Part shown: positions 1 through 7,087 of the stretch, in pieces
Layout: each line of letters opens with the position of its first letter
Numbering within the stretch: position 1 is the stretch's first letter
Origin: Oscillospiraceae bacterium
GTDB taxonomy: Bacteria; Bacillota; Clostridia; UMGS1883
Length of the DNA: 8,099 nucleotides
Assembly: GCA_015069065.1 (NCBI GenBank)
Contig: SVJI01000061.1
Location: forward strand, 1-8,099
Direction of reading: 5' to 3'
Position numbers and translations under genes: made by a program
The notes under the pieces: generated by a model
What the model was told of the DNA's origin: nothing
Databases searched by the model: none
What the model saw: the letters and a program-made list of their open reading frames with translations, nothing else

Positions 1-336
1 GAGCTTGGCGGCGGAAGTATTCGTATATATGACCATGCTATGCAGCAGAAAATGTTTGAGTGCCTCGGCTTTACACCCGAGCAGGCTCAGGAAAGATTTG
101 GATATCTCCTCAATGCGTTCCGCTACGGAACACCTCCGCACGGCGGACTTGCCTACGGACTTGACAGAATTGTTATGCTGATGGCAAATTGTGATTCTAT
201 CCGTGACACAATTGCATTCCCCAAGGTTAAGGACAGCGGTGAGCTTATGATTCAGTCACCCGACGTGGTTGATAAGAAACAGCTTGACGAGCTGGGACTT
301 GCGATTGTTAATGGCGTTGAAAGAATCAAAGAATAA
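1..336 (+). CDS. aspS: Aspartyl-tRNA synthetase, C-terminal part (5' end outside window)
   Basis: This is the last 111 codons of a class II aminoacyl-tRNA synthetase that attaches aspartate to tRNA-Asp in the cytoplasm. The frame is open from base 1, so the true start lies upstream and the ATG at 40 is internal. The visible part begins with ELGGGSIRIYD, the conserved glycine-rich strand of the AspRS catalytic core. It continues through RYGTPPHGGLAYGLDR, which is class II motif 3; the GLDR arginine that contacts ATP is encoded at 166-168. SIRDTIAFPK follows, also typical of bacterial AspRS. The C-terminal tail ends shortly after the core, as in other bacterial AspRS proteins. The gene stops 34 nt before the DUF512 gene, with no terminator hairpin between them, so read-through is likely. 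AsnRS and LysRS are less likely because the GGGSIRI and IRDTIAFPK signatures are characteristic of AspRS. Confidence 0.96.
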   Translation, partial: ELGGGSIRIYDHAMQQKMFECLGFTPEQAQERFGYLLNAFRYGTPPHGGLAYGLDRIVMLMANCDSIRDTIAFPKVKDSGELMIQSPDVVDKKQLDELGLAIVNGVERIKE

Positions 337-370
337 TTTTACCCAATAGTTTCTGAAAGGAGGAAGTTGT

Positions 371-1675
371 ATGAGTGCCGTAATTAAATCCGTTGAGCCT
401 GATTCAATTGCATCGGAAATAGGTCTTGAAGCAGGCGATGAAATATTAAAAATAAATAATACGGAAATAAAAGACGTGCTTGACTACCGCTTCCTTATAA
501 ATGATGAAGAAATTACTCTGACCGTTTTGACGAAGCAAGGCGAAGAAGTTGAGGTGGAATTTGAAAAGGATGCGTACGAGCCACTTGGGGTGGAATTTGA
601 AAACTCCCTTATGGATAAGCCTCTCCACTGTACAAACAAATGTGTTTTCTGCTTTATAGACCAGCTTCCCAAAGGTATGCGTGAGAGCCTTTATTTCAAG
701 GATGATGATACACGCCTTTCATTCTTTCAGGGAAATTATGTAACCCTTACGAATTTAAGCGATGACGAAATTGACAGAATTATAAGGCTCAGAATAAGTC
801 CCATAAATATTTCTGTGCATACGATGAACCCCGATTTAAGGGTGAAAATGCTGAAAAATCCAAAGGCGGCAAGGCTTCCCGAAATTATGCAAAGGCTCTC
901 GGATAATGGCATTATAATGAACTGCCAGATAGTTTTATGCCCCAATTATAACGATGGGGACGAGCTTTCCTATACCATAGAAAAGCTTTATGAAATGCGT
1001 AGCAGTGTAAAAAGCGTTTCCGTCGTTCCCATAGGCCTGACCAAACACCGCGAGGGGCTTTGTGAAATGACGGCAGTGGATAGTGATAAGGCAAAGGAGC
1101 TAATAACCGAAATTGAAAAGTGGCAGAAAAAGGCACTTGCCGAGCTAGGAACAGGCTTTGTATATGCATCGGATGAAATTTATCTTAAGGCAGGCGTCCC
1201 TATCCCCGAGAGCCGAGCATACCACGGTTTTCCGCAGATTGAAAACGGTGTTGGTATGATTGCATCACTTCGGGAGGAACTTACGGATGCATTAACATCC
1301 TCCCCCGCTATAAAAAAGGAGCGCACCGTAACCCTCATAACAGGGGCTGCGGTACATAGCACAATGTGTACCTTTGCAGAAGATATAACAAAAAAATATC
1401 CCAACATTAAAATAAATGTAGAGAAAATCATCAATAACTTTTTTGGCGAGCAGATTACCGTATCGGGACTTCTGTGCGGCTGTGATATTATAGAGCAGCT
1501 TCGCGGAAAAGATATGGGTGATAATCTGATTATTACAAAAAATATGCTCCGTGACGGAGAAAACGTGCTATTAGACGATGTTACAACAGAAGATATTGAA
1601 AGGGAGCTTGATACAAAAATCATTGCCGTAGGCGATGACGGGTATGAGCTTTTGGAGGCGATATTGGGAAATTAG
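371..1675 (+). CDS. PDZ and radical-SAM protein of the DUF512 family
   Basis: This 434-residue cytoplasmic protein belongs to a conserved family of unknown reaction (DUF512; cyanobacterial relatives are annotated as putative FeS oxidoreductases). Residues 1-65 resemble a PDZ domain, with AGDEILKINN at 21-30 as the typical ligand-binding core strand. Residues about 80-300 form a radical-SAM-like region. Cys87, Cys91 and Cys94 give the CX3CX2C motif expected to bind a 4Fe-4S cluster and S-adenosylmethionine. The conserved FIDQLPKGMR block follows directly. Other family blocks are LCPNYNDG (189-196), YASDEIYLKAG (264-274), NGVGM (292-296) and a C-terminal DUF512 part with FFGEQITVSGLL (357-368). 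Cys369 and Cys371 form a CGC pair in that last block. The ATG is fixed by AAAGGAGG at 356-363, 7 nt upstream. The family often sits directly upstream of der in Clostridia, but here two secreted-protein genes intervene. There is no signal peptide or membrane segment. Family identity is firm; function is unknown. Confidence 0.93.
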   Translation: MSAVIKSVEPDSIASEIGLEAGDEILKINNTEIKDVLDYRFLINDEEITLTVLTKQGEEVEVEFEKDAYEPLGVEFENSLMDKPLHCTNKCVFCFIDQLPKGMRESLYFKDDDTRLSFFQGNYVTLTNLSDDEIDRIIRLRISPINISVHTMNPDLRVKMLKNPKAARLPEIMQRLSDNGIIMNCQIVLCPNYNDGDELSYTIEKLYEMRSSVKSVSVVPIGLTKHREGLCEMTAVDSDKAKELITEIEKWQKKALAELGTGFVYASDEIYLKAGVPIPESRAYHGFPQIENGVGMIASLREELTDALTSSPAIKKERTVTLITGAAVHSTMCTFAEDITKKYPNIKINVEKIINNFFGEQITVSGLLCGCDIIEQLRGKDMGDNLIITKNMLRDGENVLLDDVTTEDIERELDTKIIAVGDDGYELLEAILGN

Positions 1676-1701
1676 GAAATTTAATAAGGGAGGTACTCTT
1701 T

Positions 1702-3471
1702 ATGAAAAAGACAATAAGAATTTTCGCGGCATTTATGTGTGTATTGATGCTTTTAAGCCTTAGTGCGTTTGCAGATACATCCTATGAAGAAAAAATCATA
1801 GAGATGTACCGATTAAGCAACAAAGCAGTAGAATTTATGCGCGAGCATAATGTGGATTTTTCCGTATTTGAGGGTGCGGAAGTCCTTCCCGAGGGCTATC
1901 CCTTTAGCTACAGTTCACGGATTGAAAGTATTATTAATGAGACACAGGCTTACGGCTTTACCGATGAACAGGTTTCTGCTTATATCAGCGGACAAATAAA
2001 GAGCAAGCCTATAATTGTCGGCGGTCCGTGGGATAATACAGGCAGAAAAAAGGTTTTGGTGCCCGACTATCCCTTTGTAATCAATGGTACAAACATAGAT
2101 TTTAAAAATTCACTCTATCCCGTTATTTCTTATAATGATATAACCTACTTCCCTATGACGTGGCACTATTGCAGAATGCTTGGTGTAACCACTGACTGGA
2201 CACACGAAGCTGGACTTAGGGTAGAAAAGGCAAATGCCACTGCCGAGCCGATTGAGTATCAAAGAGTGGACAACGCAAGAGAATTGTATGCCGTTCTTCC
2301 AGAGTACGATATATTCGTAAACGGCAAGAAAATCGAAAATGACAGCGAGGAATATCCCCTCCTTAATTTCAGAAACGTGACATATTTCCCCCTTACGTGG
2401 GATTTCATAATAAATGAATTTGGCTGGAACTATACATTTGACAGTGAAAACGGTCTTGTAATAAATTCTGCCGAGGAAAAGAAAGAAAACCTTGATAATT
2501 TCCGCACTGTAGGCTATTATTCGTATGATTTATTTGAAGAGCCGCTTGAAAAATTGCAGACAGACAAGCTTACACATATTATGTACGCATTTCTTATTCC
2601 CGAGAAGGACGGAAGTGTTCTTCCCCTCGCAGAAGAAGAAAATGCACGTCAGCTTATAGAAAAGGCACATAACGATAACTGCAAGGTTTATATTGCAGTG
2701 GGCGGTTGGTCATACAAAGATGTACCGCTTCAGAGTGCCTTTGAAGAAGCTTCCAAAACACCCGAAACACGCAAAAAGCTTGTAGAAAGCATTGTAAGCG
2801 TTGTCGAGGATTACGGCTTCGACGGTGTGGAGCTTGACTGGGAGTACCCAAACAGTGCATCTGCGAAAAATTACGAGGCACTTATCCTTGAGCTTTCAGC
2901 AGAACTTAAAAAGCAAGGAAAAAACCTTACTGTGGCATTAAACGGTGCGTGGTCACAGACCGAGGGACCCGAGGTTTCAAAGTATGTGTCCGATAAATGC
3001 CTTGATGCATTTGAATTTATAAGCGTAATGAGCTACGATATGAATAACGAGCAGCACAGTCCGTTCTGGTTTGCAAATACCTCTATAGACTATTGGCTCA
3101 ATCGAGGTGTCAGTGCAGATAAGATTGTACTCGGTATGCCGCTTTACGCAAGACCGACATTTATGCAGTACAGGCATCTTGTTGAGGATAATAGAGAATT
3201 TGCATACAGTGACTACGCTGAGATTGACGGCAAAGCATCACATTACAATGGACTTCCCACACTTTGCAAAAAGACAATTCTCGCTGCAAAAAAAGCAGGC
3301 GGAGTAATGCTCTTTGATGTAAACGAGGACACAAACGATAATACAAGCATTGTTTCTATGATAGATGAAACATTATCACACATTGAAAACAACGGTTTTG
3401 AAGATATATCTTCTCTTGAATTCTTAGAAAAAGCAGATAATACAGACGAGCTTATTGACATCATTAAATAA
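1702..3471 (+). CDS. Secreted GH18 glycoside hydrolase with two stalk repeats
   Basis: This 589-residue exported protein is probably a chitinase-like or peptidoglycan-directed N-acetylglucosaminidase; the substrate cannot be read from the sequence. Residues 1-24 are a Sec signal peptide with likely cleavage after AFA. Residues 25-115 are a mainly helical region I do not recognise. Two copper-amine-oxidase-N-like stalk repeats follow at about 125-175 and 205-256, with YFPMTW and YFPLTW cores. A GH18 TIM barrel spans about 266-560. It shows AVGGWS (332-337), the catalytic strand YGFDGVELDWEYP (371-383) with proton donor Glu381, MSYDM (443-447) and LGMPLYAR (477-484). The usual DxxDxDxE reads DGVELDWE, so the second Asp is Glu377. 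The end-of-barrel Trp seen in many GH18 enzymes is Phe538. No LysM, SLH, sortase or lipobox anchor is visible. The SD AAGGGAGGT at 1686-1694 supports this start. The next gene follows 12 nt later and carries the same repeats. Enzyme family is confident; activity is likely but not certain. Confidence 0.9.
   Translation: MKKTIRIFAAFMCVLMLLSLSAFADTSYEEKIIEMYRLSNKAVEFMREHNVDFSVFEGAEVLPEGYPFSYSSRIESIINETQAYGFTDEQVSAYISGQIKSKPIIVGGPWDNTGRKKVLVPDYPFVINGTNIDFKNSLYPVISYNDITYFPMTWHYCRMLGVTTDWTHEAGLRVEKANATAEPIEYQRVDNARELYAVLPEYDIFVNGKKIENDSEEYPLLNFRNVTYFPLTWDFIINEFGWNYTFDSENGLVINSAEEKKENLDNFRTVGYYSYDLFEEPLEKLQTDKLTHIMYAFLIPEKDGSVLPLAEEENARQLIEKAHNDNCKVYIAVGGWSYKDVPLQSAFEEASKTPETRKKLVESIVSVVEDYGFDGVELDWEYPNSASAKNYEALILELSAELKKQGKNLTVALNGAWSQTEGPEVSKYVSDKCLDAFEFISVMSYDMNNEQHSPFWFANTSIDYWLNRGVSADKIVLGMPLYARPTFMQYRHLVEDNREFAYSDYAEIDGKASHYNGLPTLCKKTILAAKKAGGVMLFDVNEDTNDNTSIVSMIDETLSHIENNGFEDISSLEFLEKADNTDELIDIIK
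2074..2469 (+). repeat. Two stalk repeats (A and B) in the GH18 protein
   Basis: Repeat A covers residues 125-175 and repeat B covers 205-256 of the GH18 protein. Each is about 50 residues and runs from a short beta strand ending in NG, through Y-P and a hydrophobic stretch, to a YFP-M/L-TW core. A further strand pair ends each repeat. This resembles the copper-amine-oxidase N-terminal-like domain (PF07833 type) used by Clostridia as a surface stalk or adhesion module. Repeat A has CRMLGV after the core; repeat B has EFGW instead. The same A-then-B order occurs in the downstream gene. Confidence 0.8.
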
Positions 3472-3476
3472 GGGGG
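3471..3476 (+). promoter_or_regulatory. Ribosome binding site overlapping the GH18 stop codon
   Basis: AGGGGG begins on the last base of the GH18 TAA stop and lies 7 nt before the ATG at 3484. Ribosomes finishing the GH18 gene therefore uncover or occupy the start signal of the next gene. This suggests translational coupling of the two secreted proteins. Confidence 0.7.
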
Positions 3477-3483
3477 CATAAAC

Positions 3484-5115
3484 ATGAAAAAGCTTGCAGT
3501 TTTATTTTCAATTTTCATTCTTTGCACGGCATCAAATGCTTATGCAAAAGAGATTGCGTCTATCCCCTCCTGTTCCGTTACACTTAACGGACAGAGTGTG
3601 GATAATACCTACAGACAGTTTCCACTTCTTCAATATAAGGATATTGTGTACTTTCCTATGACATATTACGATTGTCGTTTTCTGGGCGTAGCCACAAAAT
3701 GGAACGAGCAGACAAGCACTCTTTATATAAACACAGAAAATATTTCGGGTGCTTACCGAAAATATAACTGGCAATGGAAAAACGGAAAAAGCAATAAAAT
3801 TGATATATGCAAATTCAATATTGTTGTAAATTCCAAGGTTATTGACAATTCCAAAGAGGAATATCCCCTTATAACATTTCGTGATGTGACATATTTTCCG
3901 CTGACGTGGCGCTTTGCTGTAGATGAATTTGGTTGGGAATACAGCTACGACGATAAAAACGGGCTTGTGATTACTGCAGATAATTACATCTGCAAAACTC
4001 TTGAACTCCCCGATTTAAGAACGCAGATTAGTCCCGATTGTGCAACCGACGGAAAATATTATTACTATACGGGAAACGATAAAAAGGTTTACCGCACGCC
4101 CGTAGATAACCCTTTGGCAAACGAGCTTATATATACGACGGCTCACAACCACTATTTTGAGGGCGGAAACAACAATATTGAATTTTCTGTGCAGGGTGAT
4201 GATATTTATCTGTCTTATCGCACGGGGGCATCTATGGGAACAAATTACCGTGTAAAAATAAACCCTGACGGAACAACAGAGGATTCAAAGGACGGAAGCT
4301 ATCACGAAAGCTTTTTAGGTGGAAACGAATATGTATATGACTGTGATGGCTTTACTGTAAGGGTTTATCGTGGCGGATATGGTAATTCACGTGTTATCTA
4401 TCATAAGGATGGCAGTGAAAACGCTGTAGAAGTTCTTTCCGACGGCATAGTTTTTGCTGAGATACGTTCGGGGGATTTTGAATATTACGGAAACGTCGAA
4501 ATACTTGGAAACAACATTTATCTTACGGGATACAATAAGACAAATAATGAAAACAGCCGTCTGTACCGCTATGATGTTCAGAATGAAGCTCTCACCCCAC
4601 TTATTGAAAACGTGGCTGAATTTGTTGCGTTTACAGGCTGGGATAACGATACAAAAAGAAATTCCGATATGATAGTTTACTATCAGGACGGCAAAATGTA
4701 CCGCTACAGCAGTGCGAGCGATAAAACAATAGTCATTAACGAAAATTCCCTTCCGCTTGTGCGTGGTGTATGCTATAATGGTACGCTCTACCTGCATACT
4801 AAGAACGAGGAAAAAACTGTTGTGGAAATCTACCTCGGCTATGGTATTGGAAGCAATGCGGGGCAACATATTTTCGAAACAACACTTCCGACCGACTCGT
4901 ATATAGAGGACGGAATGCTTATTACAGAGTCGTACGGTGATGCAGACGGTGAAAAGGACATCCGCACCTGTGTATTTAACAGACCTGCGTACTTCTTCCG
5001 TTCCAGTGATAATATGCAATCAGACTTTTTCATTCACAATGGAAAGCTGATATATACACCAACTGATGATACAACTCTTATTGAGGTAGACTTAAATCAA
5101 ACTTTTTCTAACTAA
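3484..5115 (+). CDS. Secreted stalk-repeat protein with beta-propeller-like C-terminal region
   Basis: This 543-residue exported protein has no function I can name. Residues 1-21 are a Sec signal peptide with likely cleavage after AYA; Cys14 is not in a proper lipobox. Two stalk repeats occupy about 32-83 and 112-165, matching those of the upstream GH18 protein in order and spacing. From about residue 170 to the end there are no recognised catalytic motifs. There is instead a series of beta-strand units with aromatic-rich hairpins, for example KYYYYTGNDKKVYRTPVDN (191-209), DDIYLSYR (239-246), NNIYLTGY (343-350), RLYRYDVQNEALTPL (359-373), GKMYRYSS (403-410), GTLYLHTK (433-440) and GKLIYTP (520-526). 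This pattern suits a seven- or eight-bladed propeller of the DUF5050 or 'LRP1-like' type, often a protein- or glycan-binding platform. There is no SLH, LysM or sortase signal, so attachment would depend on the repeats or on partners. It lies 12 nt after the GH18 gene and 20 nt before der. Gene and export are confident; the propeller fold is an inference. Confidence 0.85.
   Translation: MKKLAVLFSIFILCTASNAYAKEIASIPSCSVTLNGQSVDNTYRQFPLLQYKDIVYFPMTYYDCRFLGVATKWNEQTSTLYINTENISGAYRKYNWQWKNGKSNKIDICKFNIVVNSKVIDNSKEEYPLITFRDVTYFPLTWRFAVDEFGWEYSYDDKNGLVITADNYICKTLELPDLRTQISPDCATDGKYYYYTGNDKKVYRTPVDNPLANELIYTTAHNHYFEGGNNNIEFSVQGDDIYLSYRTGASMGTNYRVKINPDGTTEDSKDGSYHESFLGGNEYVYDCDGFTVRVYRGGYGNSRVIYHKDGSENAVEVLSDGIVFAEIRSGDFEYYGNVEILGNNIYLTGYNKTNNENSRLYRYDVQNEALTPLIENVAEFVAFTGWDNDTKRNSDMIVYYQDGKMYRYSSASDKTIVINENSLPLVRGVCYNGTLYLHTKNEEKTVVEIYLGYGIGSNAGQHIFETTLPTDSYIEDGMLITESYGDADGEKDIRTCVFNRPAYFFRSSDNMQSDFFIHNGKLIYTPTDDTTLIEVDLNQTFSN
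3577..3978 (+). repeat. Two stalk repeats (A and B) in the propeller-like protein
   Basis: Repeat A spans residues 32-83 (core YFPMT, then CRFLGV) and repeat B spans 112-165 (core YFPLTW, then EFGW). Repeat B is close to repeat B of the GH18 protein. By my hand alignment 27 of 41 residues are identical between 125-165 here and 216-256 there. Some identity survives in DNA: a 14-nt stretch starting gaggaatatc is identical at 2347-2360 and 3856-3869. The A repeats also match each other better than they match B, so the pair was copied as a unit. Confidence 0.8.
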
Positions 5116-5135
5116 CTAAGAAAGGGGCAAAATAA

Positions 5136-6461
5136 ATGTCAAAGCCCATTATTGCCATAGTTGGCAGACCGAATGTGGGAAAATCCACATTATTTAATAA
5201 AATAGCAGGAAAACGCATATCTATTGTTGAGGATACGCCCGGTGTTACACGCGACCGCATTTTTGCAGACGGTGAATGGTGCGGAAAAACCTTTACCATG
5301 ATTGACACAGGCGGTATCGAGCCATATTCAAAGGATATTATCTTAGAGCAGATGAGGATGCAGGCGGAGCTTGCAATCGATATGGCGCACGTTATAATCT
5401 TTATGACGGATATCCGTGACGGTATGACCGCCGCAGACCAGGAGGTTTGCACAATGCTGCAAAAATCGGGTAAGCCGATTGTCCTCGCAGTGAATAAGGT
5501 CGATACCCCCGGTGAGCCGCCGCTTGATTTCTACGAATTTTACAATCTGGGGCTCGGTGACCCGATTGCAATTTCTTCACTCCACAAAATGGGTGTGGGC
5601 GATGTCCTTGACGAATGTGTAAAGCACTTCCCCACCGCTGAGGAAGAGGAAGAGGATGATACAATAAAGATTGCAATTGTGGGTAAACCTAATGCGGGAA
5701 AAAGCTCCCTTGTAAATAAGCTCCTCGGTGAAAACCGTGTTATTGTGTCAAATATTGCGGGTACAACTCGTGACAGTATTGACACACTTTATGAGCGTGA
5801 CGGCGAAAAATACACCCTGATTGACACGGCAGGTATCCGACGTAAGGCAAAGGTTACAGACTCACTTGAGCGCTACAGTGTTATCCGTTCCTACAGTGCA
5901 GTTGAGCGCTGCGACGTGTGCCTTATTATGATTGATGCGACAGAGGGCATCAGTGAGCAGGATGCAAAAATTGCAGGCTATGCCCACGATGAGGGTAAGG
6001 CATCCATAATATGTGTAAATAAGTGGGACTTGGTTGAAAAGGATAACAGCAGTGTAAACGAATTTACGCGCGAAATCCACGAAAAGCTCAGTTTCATGAC
6101 GTATGCCCCCATACTCTTTATTTCGGCACAGACAGGACAAAGACTTGACAAAATCTTTGAAATGGTAACATACGTAACAAACCAGAATTCCATGAGACTT
6201 CAGACAGGTGTTCTTAATGACTGCCTTGCCGAGGCTACCATGCGTGTTCAGCCTCCAAGTGATAAAGGTAAGCGTTTAAAGCTTTATTACATGACGCAGG
6301 TAAGTGTGAAGCCGCCTACGTTCGTCATTTTCGTTAACGATCAGGAACTGGCACATTTCAGCTATATCCGTTATATTGAAAACTGTATTCGTGATGCGTT
6401 TAATCTTAAAGCAACACCGCTCAAGTTTATCGTGAGGGAACGAAGTAAGGAATCACAGTAA
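5136..6461 (+). CDS. der: Ribosome-assembly GTPase Der (EngA)
   Basis: Der is an essential cytoplasmic GTPase that binds and matures the 50S ribosomal subunit. It is recognised by two tandem G domains and a C-terminal KH-like domain. G domain 1 has GRPNVGKST (10-18), GVTRD with Thr38, DTGG (57-60) and NKVD (120-123). An acidic linker follows at about 169-175. G domain 2 has GKPNAGKSS (183-191), AGTTRD (208-213), DTAG (230-233) with the downstream RRKAKV, NKWD (295-298) and SAQTG (330-334). The KH-like domain runs from about 355 to the end and finishes with the typical TPLKFIVRER. All nucleotide-binding motifs are intact, and 441 residues is normal for the family. The start is supported by GAAAGGGG at 5120-5127, 8 nt before the ATG, and by the expected MSKPIIAIVGRPN N-terminus. 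plsY begins 29 nt downstream. Confidence 0.98.
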   Translation: MSKPIIAIVGRPNVGKSTLFNKIAGKRISIVEDTPGVTRDRIFADGEWCGKTFTMIDTGGIEPYSKDIILEQMRMQAELAIDMAHVIIFMTDIRDGMTAADQEVCTMLQKSGKPIVLAVNKVDTPGEPPLDFYEFYNLGLGDPIAISSLHKMGVGDVLDECVKHFPTAEEEEEDDTIKIAIVGKPNAGKSSLVNKLLGENRVIVSNIAGTTRDSIDTLYERDGEKYTLIDTAGIRRKAKVTDSLERYSVIRSYSAVERCDVCLIMIDATEGISEQDAKIAGYAHDEGKASIICVNKWDLVEKDNSSVNEFTREIHEKLSFMTYAPILFISAQTGQRLDKIFEMVTYVTNQNSMRLQTGVLNDCLAEATMRVQPPSDKGKRLKLYYMTQVSVKPPTFVIFVNDQELAHFSYIRYIENCIRDAFNLKATPLKFIVRERSKESQ

Positions 6462-6473
6462 GTGCGGAATTTT

Positions 6474-6480
6474 GAAAGGA
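6474..6480 (+). promoter_or_regulatory. Ribosome binding site that fixes the TTG start of plsY
   Basis: GAAAGGA lies 10 nt before the TTG at 6491. No in-frame ATG or GTG gives an acceptable N-terminus; the first internal Met is residue 125. The other nearby TTG, at 6481, reaches a stop after five codons. The site therefore decides the TTG start. The somewhat long spacer together with TTG predicts modest translation. Confidence 0.65.
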
Positions 6481-6490
6481 TTGATTAACT

Positions 6491-7087
6491 TTGGCTAAAA
6501 TAATTCTTTGCCTTATTTTAGGCTATCTTTTAGGCTCGCTTAATTTTGCAATTATATATTCAAAGCTTAAGGGTGATGATATCCGTAATCACGGCAGTGG
6601 GAATGCCGGTGCGACAAATGTTCTGCGCACCTACGGAAAAGCTCCCGCGGCGTTTGTATTTGCGCTTGATATTTCAAAGGGAGTTATCGCCGTACTTTTA
6701 GTACGCTGGGTATTTGGCACTTCTCTCCTTGAATGCTGCGCTGCACTGGGAGCAGTTCTGGGACACAATTTCCCTGTTTACTACAAATTTGCAGGTGGTA
6801 AGGGTGTTTCGACAAGTCTTGCAGTGCTTCTCACCCTCCACTACCCCACCGCACTTATCGCCATGGCGACTTTTATAATTGTTGTCCTTATTTCAAAATA
6901 TGTTTCGCTTTCTTCAATTCTTGCGGCAGTGGCGGCAATAATTGTGGCATTTGTATTTTTCAGAGTTAATGAATTTTCTGTTTTCTGCGCAATTATTGGT
7001 CTTCTCTGCATTATAAGACACCACGCAAATATTAAAAGACTTTTAAACGGCACAGAAAATAAACTCGGACAGAAACGAAAGGGTTGA
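6491..7087 (+). CDS. plsY: Acyl-phosphate:glycerol-3-phosphate acyltransferase PlsY
   Basis: PlsY is an integral membrane enzyme that moves an acyl group from acyl-phosphate (made by PlsX) to sn-glycerol-3-phosphate. The product is lysophosphatidic acid, the first committed intermediate of phospholipid synthesis. All three family motifs are visible: GSGNAGATNVLRTYG (35-49), GHNFPVYYKFAGGKGVST (91-108) and the C-terminal HHANIKRLLNGTENKLG (177-193). Hydrophobic segments are clear near 3-22, 52-74, 80-92, 109-134, 139-157 and 161-176, consistent with a multi-pass protein. The 198-residue length is usual. Translation starts at TTG: AKIILCLILGYLLGSLNFA matches the expected first membrane helix, and no later start keeps motif 1. 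The last codons contain the ribosome binding site of gpsA, which supplies the glycerol-3-phosphate substrate. Confidence 0.97.
   Translation: MAKIILCLILGYLLGSLNFAIIYSKLKGDDIRNHGSGNAGATNVLRTYGKAPAAFVFALDISKGVIAVLLVRWVFGTSLLECCAALGAVLGHNFPVYYKFAGGKGVSTSLAVLLTLHYPTALIAMATFIIVVLISKYVSLSSILAAVAAIIVAFVFFRVNEFSVFCAIIGLLCIIRHHANIKRLLNGTENKLGQKRKG
7077..7083 (+). promoter_or_regulatory. Ribosome binding site of gpsA inside the plsY 3' end
   Basis: GAAAGGG lies within the last codons of plsY and 8 nt before the gpsA ATG at 7092. The two genes are only 4 nt apart, so translation of gpsA is probably coupled to that of plsY. Confidence 0.65.

Noticed and set aside
40..336. Reading the first frame as a small complete gene starting at ATG 40
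   Set aside because: The frame is open back to base 1 and encodes conserved AspRS residues there, so this is the end of a longer gene.
1272..1304. Inverted repeat GGGAGGA/TCCTCCC with a 19-nt loop inside the DUF512 gene
   Set aside because: It is within a conserved coding region, has a long loop and no T-run, and is probably chance.
1180..1623. Minus-strand open frame of 147 codons opposite the DUF512 gene
   Set aside because: It is rich in Ser, Ile and Phe, as expected from the complement of the coding strand. The + strand frame carries conserved motifs across the same span.
4387..5019. Minus-strand open frame of 210 codons opposite the propeller-like gene
   Set aside because: It lies wholly inside a well-supported + strand gene and matches no family I recognise. 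Its composition looks like an antisense shadow of a beta-rich protein.
5640..5662. Run of acidic codons in der that could look like low-complexity insertion
   Set aside because: An acidic linker between the two G domains is usual in Der proteins.
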